Source: Symbiodinium natans
Lineage: Eukaryota > Sar > Dinophyceae > Suessiales > Symbiodiniaceae
Direction: 5' to 3'
Assembly (NCBI GenBank): GCA_905221605.1
Contig: CAJNDS010000613.1
Location: 251,501-262,500 of the forward strand
Length of the DNA stretch: 11,000 bases
Below the pieces are notes generated by a model, which worked only from the letters and a program-made list of their open reading frames with translations, had not been told where the DNA came from and did no database searches. The position numbers were made by a program, and so were the translations under genes. Shown piece by piece: positions 1-10,100 of the stretch. Numbering within the stretch: the stretch's first letter is position 1; every line of letters starts with the position of its first letter.

Positions 1-842
1 GTGAAAGTTGTTGTGCTCCGTGTTTGTGTTGTTCCCCACCCGACAAGTGGGGTGTTTGGAGTCGAAGGACCAAGTGGCACGCATCATGGGACGCGACGTG
101 CTCAGGACAGCAGGCAGTATAGCGCTAGGCTTTGAGGCAGCACAGCGTTCAGGACAAAAGGCGGGCAACTCTACCAGAATCTGACTTGAACAAGCAGTTC
201 AGTGTTGCCGTAGTTAGCATGCCAGGGAGGCTGAGGCGGGCAATCGGGCAACCGTCCGTACAGATTTCATCTGTATAAGTTTGTGCAGGAACCAGGGCTC
301 AGCCAGGCAACAGAATAAGCAGGCCCATTCAACTCTGCCCGAAGGTTGCCGCGGGCAACCGAGCCCATGACATTGCCTTAAGAAAGCAGACCAGGTAGGC
401 TTCGGCTTCCAAATGCTGCCTTCATAAGCAGGCCATGGTGTCGAGTGCATGTGCCAGGCTCCACTTACTGTTTGTTGGCAGTGTCAGCGCTCAGGTGCTC
501 GGCCGCACCGAGCGTCTGGTCTTGGTATACTGTATACTCTAATTCTATTTCCAGGCCCAACAAACTTGCCTTTGGCTGCACAAGCCTCGTCTCACCGGTC
601 TTCTGCGGGCTTTGAAGTAAAGGCTGCACTGTTGGCGTAGACATTGAAGTCGCAAGTTGTGTGGGTGTTGTTACAGCGAAGTTCTTTCTCAGGTTTTGAC
701 GTACGATTGCAGGAAAAGCCGAAACGTCGTTGTTCTTTCCGGAAAGAGTCGCTTGTAACATGCTGCAACAAACAAAAACTATCATCCATCCTCAACCCTG
801 ACCCCACGAAACTCAAGCCCCAAGAAGCAGGCTACGTATGCC
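1..842. other. Non-telomeric sequence without a recognised gene
   Basis: This is the only long stretch without telomere-type repeats. It has mixed composition and several overlapping open frames on both strands, the longest 106 codons at 465-785 minus; I recognise none of them. If exon O is real this is 3' UTR and intergenic DNA, otherwise it is part of another long intron. No tRNA, spliced-leader motif or clear repeat family was seen. Confidence 0.5.
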
Positions 843-908
843 TTATCTTCTTCCGCCGCAGCTGACATGGGCACTACGGCGTGCTGCCCGAAAAGCCTTC
901 ACCTCGTC
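843..908 (-). CDS. Possible terminal exon O of the oxidoreductase
   Basis: An AG|G acceptor (TTTAG|GAC) in phase 0 opens 21 codons and a TAA: DEVKAFRAARRS, then AHVSCGGRR. Phase and acceptor are compatible with exon N, giving a 196-bp intron at 909-1104. The residues do not resemble the usual C-terminus of the family, which has WN-x2-G-x2-NN. It may be a divergent end, or the true last exon lies left of the window. Confidence 0.3.
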   Translation of the reverse strand, partial: DEVKAFRAARRSAHVSCGGRR

Positions 909-1104
909 CTAAATCCTAAACCCTGGCCCTACACCCTAAATGGATCTTGTAAACCCAAAGCCCTGAACCCTAAATCCTTAAACCCTAAACACTAAACACG
1001 AAACCCCAAACCCTAAACCCTAAACCCTAAACCCTAAACCCTAAACCCTAAACCCTAAACCCTAAACCCTAAACCCTAAACCCTAAACCCTCCCTCAAAG
1101 CGGC
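909..1104. repeat. C-rich telomere-type array
   Basis: Degenerate CCCTAAA copies lead into 12 perfect AAACCCT units at 1008-1091 (84 bp). The array sits immediately beyond exon N, so the transcript begins this intron with TTTAGGG repeats. No G-rich partner is present on the left, unlike most introns of the gene. Confidence 0.9.
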
Positions 1105-1176
1105 CTGGCTCCGCCCCTTGGCATCAAAGCCCCGGCACTTCAACACGCAGGAGCCCTCCGAAGGAGTCTGCCAGTC
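1105..1176 (-). CDS. Exon N: DWQTPSEG to DAKGRSQ
   Basis: 72 nt, phase 0 at both ends. DWQTPSEGSCVLKCRGFDAKG then RSQ fits the pattern W-x5-G-x2-VL-x-RA-x-D-x2-GR-x-Q near the end of the dimerisation domain. The acceptor is CAAG|GAC. The likely donor is CAG|GCCGCT (GC). Reading on would reach a GTTTAG site about 15 nt later. The usual following motif (P then WN-x2-G) was not found downstream. Confidence 0.86.
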
Positions 1177-4100
1177 CTTGGAGTTTTGGGTTCAGGGTTT
1201 AGGGTTTAGGGTTTATAAGGGTTTAGGGTTCAGGGTTTAGGGTTTGAGGTTCAGGGTTTAGGGTTTGGGGTTTAAAGTTTAGGGTTTGGGGTTTGGGGTT
1301 TAGGGCTTGGGGTTTAGGGTTAGGGTTTGGGGTTTGGGGGCTTAGGCAGTTTAGGTAGTCTAGGCAGTTTAGGGTTTAGGGTTTACTAAGCACTTTTGGT
1401 TCAGGGGTTCCAGGGGGTGTTTAGGGATTGGGCGTTTGGGTTTACAGGAGTTTGGGTTTCAGGTTTAGGGATTTCAGGGATGCGGGGTTTGGGGCTTTGG
1501 GTCTCCACGAGAGTCGGGGTTCGGGCAGATAGCGCTTATACTTCCTAGGGCTTGGGAACTCCCCAGCTGAGCACAGCAAACCCCGGAAGCCTATAGAAAA
1601 CCACCTCTAACCCCCTCAACCCCCTAAACCGCCTCAACCCCTAAACCCCAACCGGCTCCCCAGACAGACAGCGCCGAGAAGCGTAGTACCAAGTCGCCCA
1701 ACCAAATAGGCCGGTTTTCCTGGGAGGCTTTTGTTTGGGTCCAGGGGCTTGAAGTGCTTTAGGGTTTAGGGTTTAGGGTTTAGGGTTTAGGGTTTAGGGT
1801 TTAGGGTTTAGGGTTTAGGGTTTAGGGTTTAGGGAAGCTTGGGGACTCCAAGAGGTTTGGTGTCTAGGGTTCGTTGGGTTTAGGGAATTTAGGGCTAGGG
1901 CGCCGGGCTTAGGGCTTAGGGTTTAGGATGTGTTCGGAGGTTTATGCTGGGGCGAAACGGTCCAGACCTCTACAGCGATGGTCTCTGTTCTAAGGCAACC
2001 CCCCCCCCCCCCCGCCCCACCAAAAAAAAACTCTCAGGACGCAGGTTTCAATGAGGGATCCTGCAGGACTAGAATAGGGAATAGTGTCTCCACCCAATTC
2101 TACCCTTGAGAAAGGTGATGTAGTCAGGGTCCCATACCAGAGAGGTTTAGTTCCAATTATTGGTATCCCCCCCCCCCCACTCCTCAAACACCCAACATAT
2201 ACCATCACAAATACATCCTCAGGGCCCGTATAGGGCGTGAGACTTCCATAGTTCCGTCTAACAAAACGCACACAAACACAACATGCTCGAACAAACCCCA
2301 GACTATCGGACACCAAACCTCAACCCATGAACCTCAAACTCCTAAACCCTCAACCCCTAAACCCCTGAAACCTGAACCGCAAATCCCATGCCCTAAGCCC
2401 TAAGTGTTGGACCCCAAACCCCTTAACCCGTAATCCCCTAAACTCCAAAACCCCCTAAACCCCCTGAACCCTAAACCACAAACCCCTAAACCCCAAACCC
2501 CTCAACCCTAAACCCTAAACCCTAAACCCTCAACCCCTAAACCCTAAACCCTACACCCCCAAAACCCCAAAACCCTAAACCCCCCCCCCATTCACTGTCC
2601 TCTCCAAGGTGGCCGTGGCCCATGTTTTCCCGTGGTCAGCTGAGAACTCCACACGGTCAATCTCCACAGCACCGGCCCAGACCTTGCCGGGGACGTAGGG
2701 TTTTGTTTAGGGTCGCTTTAGGGCTTTAGGGTTGAGGGTTTCGGGGTTTTAGGGATTTTTAGGGTTTAGGGTTTAGGGTTTAGGGGTTATTAGGTTTGGG
2801 GCAGGTTATGGGGTTGGGGCGTGCGGACGGGCTTTGGGTGGGATATGGATGTTTTGAGTTGTTCAGCCTCCGGACGTGTAGGCGCTTTACGTTGTTGACT
2901 GCCCCTTTGATTGAAATTGCCCCAAAATGTTCTGGGGCTCATCTCATGGACTTCGGCCCCCAAGAACTCTGCTAAATAGGGTTTCTGGGTACCATGGGTA
3001 CCATAACCCATAGTTAGCGGTACCACAAATGGACATTCCGGCTTCTCCAGGTTTAACCTTGTGCGCCTTGCGTTTTACTCTCCCAAACTGATGACTCCGG
3101 CATTTCCGACCTCACGGGTTTAGGGTTGAAGCCAACTGGTGTCGTGTGATGCACGGCGGCAGCGAGCTCCTAGTAGCACCTCTCAACTCGGCCTTGAACT
3201 TGCTGCGTGCTGTGTGCTCAATGCCTTGAAGTTGTCCTTTTCGGGGTGGCTTGCCCCTCTCCGCAAGTCTGTCTGTGGCTTCTTTCATGCAAGTAGGCAA
3301 CTTGCGTAACCCTAAACCCTAAACCCTAAACCCTAAACGACATGTAGTTTATTCAGAAAAGAAGCTACATCTAGATGTAGGGTTCAGGGCCAAGGGCTTC
3401 GGGTTTAGCCACCCCTGCCTTTCCAACGACGCGGTGGACGCCAGGGGCCACCACTCCTGATCAACTTTGGCAGGGATACAAGCGCTATCTTACTGCGGGA
3501 TAGTAGGGACTGGGGGGGGGGGAATAAGGTACCATATGTAATCCGAAGTCCCTTGAAGGGTATATAGGGGATATATGCTACCTTATTCCCCCATGCCCTA
3601 CTGAAGTAAGCAATAGGAACCCGATGACCAAGCACTTCGGAAACAAACAGATCCACGAAAGATGAGGGCATCACAGTGCCACCCATACGCACGGTTGTCA
3701 TGATCCCTCTCGAGGCGTAGCTGTAACAAGTCTACCAGGCAAGGCTAGCAGGACTCGACCACAGAGCTTCTCAATGCGTGCTGGCTAGAAGTCTCGCGAT
3801 GCCAGGAGGACGCTGATGCTTTCAAACGCTTTCGCAACATTGAAACTTCCCAGAGCGCGACTGCAATAGCCTTAGGCCGAACGTGGCTTGCCAGGCGATG
3901 CGGGACAGTGCGACTACCCAGAAACAAGAGCACACTACTCGTACAAAGAAGCATTGTCAGATGAACCCACGCTCAAGAGTTGGTGAGTGACAATCCAAAA
4001 CAGATTTAGGCACTTGTCCCTCAACCCTAAAACCTAAACCCTAAACCTCAAACCCTAAACGCTAAACCCTAAACCCTAAACCCTACTCTTAGGTACACAT

Positions 4101-7100
4101 GAACCCTCAAAAGCATGTTTAGAACAGGTGGAGGCTCGCGCTCGCGAGAAGAAGTCCGGGAAGCCTACAGCGGCAAACTTCCGGATGTGGCTTCGAGTTG
4201 AAGGGTTCTTGGTTTAGGGTTTAGGGTCGAGGGCTTTGGGGTTTCGGGTTTTGGGTTTAAGGCTCAGGGTTGGGCTTTGGGGTTTAGGGCTCAGTCATAG
4301 GGCTTCATAGCCGAAGGGACTGACGACAGCATGTGTCCTTGGGTCTTTCTAAACTCCTCACAGCCCTGAGTCTGAATCCTAAATCCCAAACACCCTAAAC
4401 CCGAAACCCTAAACCCTATTCCGATCTCAACACCCACCCTGTCGCCTAAACCCTAAACCGCAGGCTCAGGGAAAATACTTCGGCCATCCCATTCCTGGAA
4501 GTGACGGGCCGCAAGCCCCACCACAAAGACGGAAAACAGGGTTTAGGGCGCTCCAGTCCTCATCCAAGCCTTGACCTTACCCGCAGCCTTTACCCCAACA
4601 AGGTACCCCTACGCATTAAGAAGTCTGATGTTTAAGACATGTGATCTACAGAACCCTAAACCCTTCAAACCCTCAACCCTCAACCCTAAACCCTAAACCC
4701 GAAACCCGAACGAGTTTAAGCTCAAGCTTTAGGACCCAAGGCTTGGCGTTGGCCTGGTGGGGCCATTAGCGCCCGCACGGGCAGCTGCGTGAGGGGCACC
4801 CGCCCCGGATCGTCGGCCGCGCGCCGAAAAGAGTAGGCCTCATGATTCGTCGTCAGGGCTTTACAGGGTTTTATGGGTTCTTTATAGGGTTTTATGGGGT
4901 TTTATGGGCTTTTTAAAGAGGGTTTTATGGGGGTTTGTAGGATGTTCCCCCTTAGATCACAAGTAGGGGATACTACAATCCCTATTAAGGACTGCTAGTC
5001 AAAAAGAGTACTGTAGGCCTCATGATTCGTCATCTGGACCCAACAGAAACTTGGAACAAAAGGGTACCCTTTTTGGTTTGGAGGGGTTTATAAGGGAACC
5101 TACACCCTAAAAAAGAGAATAAGGGCCTACTCTGGGTCCTAGTCATGTTCAATATTGAAAACCATCGTTCCGAGATCAGGAGAAGGTTTGGAATCTCATC
5201 TTCGCAGCCGCCACAGCAAAAAAGTTACAAAAACGAACAAGAGATCCACACTGAGGCGTGGGGGGGTTCTGCTACTTTACCTACATTGGTTCACAAAACA
5301 GGAATGCTATATCTATAAAAAAAACCACCATATCCATCTGTGAAAGGTTTGGGGGGTCAGGACATCTTCGTTTGAGCTTTCAGATGAAGCCGAAGATGGC
5401 CTCTCTTGAAGGTTCCTGGGTGTACATATCAGCTACAAGTACCCCAAAAGCAGGTTCTAACCATTTGGGGATGTTCCCCCTTCTACTAACAGTCCTTCAT
5501 AGGGATGATAAGGGGGGGGTACTAGAACCCCTATTAAGGACTGTTAGTATAAGGGGGGACATCCCAAATAACCATAGTTAAACCCTAAACCCGAATCCCT
5601 AAATGCAGACCCTTGACCCTTGACCCTTGACCCTTGACCCTAAACCCTAAACCTTAAACCCTAAACCCCACATGCTGACCTATTCAGCCGCACCTCCATT
5701 TGATGGCCCCACCAGCCGCCCTCGGTGATCTCAATGCTCGTCCTGGGTCTAGGGTTTAGGGTTTAGGGTTTAGGGTTTAGGGTTTAGGGTTCACTGTTCA
5801 GGGTTCAGGGTTCAGGGTTCAGGGTTCAGGGTTCAGGGTTTAGTGGCTCCGGCTTCTGGGTTTCAAGGGCTGGCTGGGATTCCAATAGCAAAAACCCCAA
5901 AGATCTCAGAGAACGCACCGCAAACCCCTAAACCCCATAGAAGAGCCCAACATGCACCTAAGCATTCACAAGAAAGGACGCCTGAGATCGCAAACTTCTC
6001 ATGTGCCGGCTGAGTTTTCTGGAGGGGCGTTGGCTCAACCTTTGGGACTTCAGAGAGCTCCTAGCACTCCAGAATGGGACAGAGGTTTAGGGTTTAGGGT
6101 TTGGGGTTTGGGGTTTAGGGTTTAGGGTTTAGGGTTCAGGGTTTAGGGTTTGGGGTTTAGGGTTTAGGGTTTAGGGTTTTGGGTCTAGGGTGCTTAGGTG
6201 TTTAGGCGACCCCAAATACCCTCTAAAGTAGTTAAAACCGAAGCTCGTAAATCCTAAACCCCTGTGCATCGTCCCGTTAGTTCTGAACCTAGACCACGAG
6301 GGTTTCGGGTTGAGGGTTGTAATGGTTTAGGGGTTAAGCAAGATCCCCAAAACACTCCTCGAAACTTGGCCCCAAATCCCCAAAAAAACCTAAGCCTGTA
6401 AACCCCTGAACCTTTTTTTAACCTTGACACCTTCAACACCTAGAAGCCCTAGAACCTAAATCAAACAAACCTAGAACCCTAAAACCCTATGGCCCATAAA
6501 GCCCTAAACCCGAAATTCCTTAAAACCCTAAAGGCCGAAAACCCCGAAAGCCCCTAAAACCTCTAAAGCCCCCCCCTAAAGACCCTAAAACCCCTAAAAA
6601 ACCCTAAAACCCCTGAAGAACTCCTAAAGCCCTAAAAGCCCTAAAACCCCTAATTAAAAGACCTAAAAACCCAACATAAAACCCAAAAAAAACCTATAAC
6701 CCCTAAAGCCACTAAACGCCATAAACCCTCAACCCTAAACCCTGAACCCTGAACCCTGAACCCTAAACCCTGAACCCTGAACCCTAAACCCTAAACCCAG
6801 CAACCCTAGAGCCAGCAAAAGCCCCAGGCTCAGCCACTTCACGGAGGCCATGCCGTACCAGCCCGGTACCTGAGGGTTTAGGGTTTGGGGATTGGGGTTT
6901 AGGGTTGAGGGGTTAGGGTTTAGGGTTTAGGGTTTAGGGCTGAGGGTTTAGGGTTTAGGGTTTAGGGTTTAGGGTTTAGGGTTTAGGGTTTAGGGTTAGG
7001 GTTTAGGGGGGCTAGGGGTTTGGGGCTTCGGGGGTTTAAAGCTTAGGGCTTTAGGGTTTCGGCTTTAGGCGTTTCGCGTTCAGAGATTTGGGTTTTAAGG

Positions 7101-10100
7101 GTTTGGGGCTGCTTCCTGGTTCTGCAAGCTCTTTTGTGGGGATTTGTCTTCATCGGGTGTTGGTTCCCTCCTGTCGGGTTGAGAGTGCGTGGTTGTTGGC
7201 GCTTGCCTTTGGGGGTTTTCTGGGCACGCAACCCTAAACCCCAAACCCTTCCAAGCCCAAAACCTTAAACCCTAGTTTATCTCTGAACCCTATATAAACC
7301 CCAAAACCCCGAAACCCTAAACCCTGTGAACCCTGAACCCGCAGCACCTACTCGAGAGCGGCCAGGGGGCAATGATGCGCAAGGGCGCGCCATGCGCCGG
7401 CTTGAGGTCTTCGCCGTTCATTCCTGGATGACGCTCGAGGGCTCTGGGGCATGAGGGGTTTAGGGGTTTGGGTTTTCCGGTTTTCCGGTTTCGGGTTCAG
7501 GGTTTCGGGTTTCGGGTTTAGGGTTTTGGGGTTTAGGCTTTAGGCTTTAGGCTTTAGGCTTTAGGCTTTAGGCTTTAGGCTTTAGGCTTTAGGCTTTAGG
7601 CTTTAGGCTTTAGGGCATCCCCGCCCCCCATAAGAGCGCTGCCCAGAGTCCGTAAACCAGCATCACGTGGCCCAGGAGGGCATCCTCAACAGAAAGGGAG
7701 CGCTGGAAGTACTGCACCTGCGGGTTGGCTTGTCTCCAAAACCCATGTGAGCCCAGGTTCAAACCCTGAACCCTGAAACTTAAACCCGAATCCGCCGAAA
7801 GCCTTACTTAAAGTTAAGGGGGGGCGGGGTGGTTGTGGTAGGGTTCAGGGTGTAGAGTTTGGAGTTTGAAGTAAGCGTGCTTAGAGTGTCGGCTCGAATT
7901 TAACTGCCACTCCTTAGCAAGGGTTTGGGGCCAGTTTCGTGTAAACCTACACAGAGAAGTCACACAAGTTGCGCTTGCCTTGTGTCGCCCAGTGGGCTCC
8001 CCAAAGCTAAACCCTAAACCCTAAACCCTAAATCGCTGCACCTTGCCAGCCTCCACACCCTTGTCCGCACCAGTGAAGATGACCTGTCAGTTGCCCCACG
8101 TCTCAAAGGGGGTTGGGGTTTTTGGATTTAGGGCTTAGGGCTTAGGGTTGTTTAGGGTTTAGGGTTTAGGGTTTTAGGATTAGGCTTTAGGGATTTAGGG
8201 TTTAGGGTTTAGGATTAGCGTTTAGGGCTTAGGGTTAGGGTTTAGGGTTTAGGGATCGGGGGGCTTAGGGGGCTTTTACGGGGCACAGGGTTTAGGATTT
8301 TAGGGCCTGGTCTAAGCTAACCTTAAGCTGCACACCGCTGCAACCCAAAACGTTCTGCAAGCGCCATGGGCCCTGCTGTCACGGGACTAGAGCCTTAGTA
8401 CTTAGGGGATTATTTAGGGGCTTTTTCGGGGCGACTTAGGTATATAGGGCCTTTATAAGGCACATATACGGGAAAGAAAAGAGGGAATAGGACTAAGTGT
8501 CCCTTCCAAGGTCCCTCCTTATACCCCTCCACTGCGATCCCCAAAAACCCTAAGGTTTAGGGTTTAGGGTTTAGGGTTTAGGGTTTAGGGTTTAGGGTTT
8601 AGGGTTTAGGGTTTAGGGTTTAGGGTTTAGGGTTTAGGGTTTATGAACCCCTGCAAGGGGCTTAGAGCCGAAGCCTACACCCACCCTATCGAAACTTAAA
8701 CCCCAAAGCTCTGAATCTAAACCATCCTGCCATAGGGGCCTTAATAATGGTTTTGGGGGGTGCGATTATAGCATTCAGTAGAAAGGGACCATGCAAGGGA
8801 ATGCTAGTAGTAGTGCTTCCGACCCCTATATTACCTCCTGGGCTGCACCAAGCCCTGCTTGGAGGTTCATGGTACTTAGTACTCCAATTCTGCCTGTACT
8901 TATAACCCAAATACAACCCTATCGGGGTACTCAAGTTGCTTAGAAGTGGATCATACCTACAAGTGGATTCTACCTACACTTGTAATTGGGTTAGAAGTAC
9001 CCTAAACCCTAAACCCTAAACCCTAAACCCTAAACCCCTACTTATAATTGGGGTTATAAAGTACCCTGAACCTCCAAGGTGCGCCTGCTTCGCACCGGGC
9101 TTCAGACCAGCTTCTCTCAAGAGGTCAGCAAGGCTGCAGCCTACCAAACCACCCAAAGGCCGGCTGTGGCGGTTCGGGTTTTGGAGGGTTTAGGTTTAGG
9201 GTTTAGGGGTTTAGGGGTTTAGGGGTTTAGGGGTTTAGGGGTTTAGGGGTTTAGGGGTTTAGGGGTTTAGGGGTTTAGGGGTTTAGGGTTTAGGGTTTAG
9301 GGTTTAGGGTTTAGGGTTTAGGGTTTAGGGTTTAGGGTTTAAAGTTTAGGGTTTAGGGTTTACGGTTTAGGGTTCAGGGTCCTAAACCCTAAAGCCCTAA
9401 AGCCCTAAACCTTAAACCCCTATAGTCCTAAGAAAAGAACCCGAAAGCCCTGAACCCTAAGCTCGCACAAACACAGCGGTTTTCGCCTCCTTCACAGTCG
9501 AGCCGGGGCCGTCATCTCTTGCTATCGAGCCCCGGAACTCTAAAACCCTAAAGCCCTAAAACCTAAAACCCTCAAGACCTACGACTCTAAACCCTGAACC
9601 CTAAAGCCCCAAAACCTAGAGCCCTAAAGGCCTAAAACCTAGAAACCCTCACCCTAAACGCTACCCCTCCACCACTGGGGCTCTGAAACCTAAACCCTAA
9701 AACCTTAAAGCCTTAACGCCTACCACCTTCACACCCTAAACCCTAAAACCCTAAACCCTAAAACCCTAAACCCTAAACCCTAAACCCTAAACCCTAAACC
9801 CTAAACCCCCAAGCCCACCTGTCCATTCCGCACAGCCGAAGGAGTCGACTCCCCAGGGCACGTGGGTCCAAAAGCGGTGCTTCTGCGACATGCGCCCGGT
9901 TCCTGCGAGGGTTTAGGGGTTTTGGGGCTTAAGGGTTTAGGGTTTAGGGTTTAGGGTTTAGGGTTTAGGGGTTTAGGGGTTTAGGGGTTTTGGGGTTTAG
10001 GGGTTTAGGGGGTTAGGGGTTTAGGGGTTTAGGGGTTTAGGGGTTTAGGGGTTTAGGGGTTTAGGGGGTTAGGGGGTTAGGGGGTTAGGGATTTAGGGGC

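Larger units (their letters stand above)
3111..4135 (-). other. Intron J/K (1025 bp, GC-AG)
   Basis: It carries little telomeric sequence: one and a half G-rich copies at 3116-3127, four CCCTAAA copies at 3310-3337, and a C-rich block at 4021-4085. The remainder is unique, including the foldback at 3485-3615 and a region (3740-3964) open in frames on both strands without a recognisable product. Confidence 0.75.
4839..5693 (-). other. Intron H/I (855 bp, GT-AG)
   Basis: It starts on the + strand with diverged G-rich repeats in which the unit has become GGGTTTTAT (4856-4940) and ends with C-rich repeats (5580-5668). The interior holds a perfect 16-bp palindrome (AAAAGGGTACCCTTTT, 5058-5073), unique sequence (5080-5460), and the inverted-repeat element at 5465-5568. 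Confidence 0.8.
8084..9084 (-). other. Intron C/D (1001 bp, GC-AG)
   Basis: G-rich repeats at 8108-8310 and 8556-8643, and C-rich repeats at 9000-9038. The rest is unique sequence: a GC-rich piece (8311-8400), a weak hairpin (8440-8469), and 8644-8999, which ends in the short-repeat cluster. Confidence 0.8.

Noticed and set aside
465-785. 106-codon minus-strand ORF
   Set aside because: It overlaps other open frames on both strands, has no family motif I recognise, and such lengths arise by chance at this base composition. It remains unassigned rather than disproved.
1990-2316. 108-codon minus-strand ORF
   Set aside because: It reads through C15 and C12 tracts as glycine runs, and lies wholly inside the L/M intron.
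3405-3701. 98-codon minus-strand ORF
   Set aside because: It is built across the foldback element at 3485-3615, has no recognisable domain, and falls within the J/K intron.
3749-3964. 71 open codons on the + strand (and 69 on the minus strand at 3745-3954) in the J/K intron
   Set aside because: The + frame has no start codon and looks protein-like, but both strands are open over the same stretch and neither shows a known motif. Exons J and K join in phase without it.
4087-4200. Plus-strand exon encoding VEARAREKKSGKPTAANFRMWLR
   Set aside because: It is open and has coding-like composition, but the minus frame carries the family motif FPDFFSRAR, which joins in phase with its neighbours.
4461-4538. 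Exon between I and L encoding NGMAEVFSLSLR
   Set aside because: It was attractive at first as the segment before VWAG, but its phases fit neither neighbour. Exon I joins exon J perfectly as APPGFPDFFSRAR, leaving no room for it.
5258-5581. 107-codon + strand ORF
   Set aside because: Its C-terminal third runs through the palindromic element and G-runs, and it lies inside the H/I intron on the opposite strand.
8311-8400. Exon between C and D
   Set aside because: One frame (PMALAERFGLQR) is phase-compatible, but splicing C directly to D gives the conserved GAKQVIFTGAD string.
9471-9537. Exon between B and C
   Set aside because: B and C join directly in phase 1 to give AEWTGCSLADLL, as in relatives.
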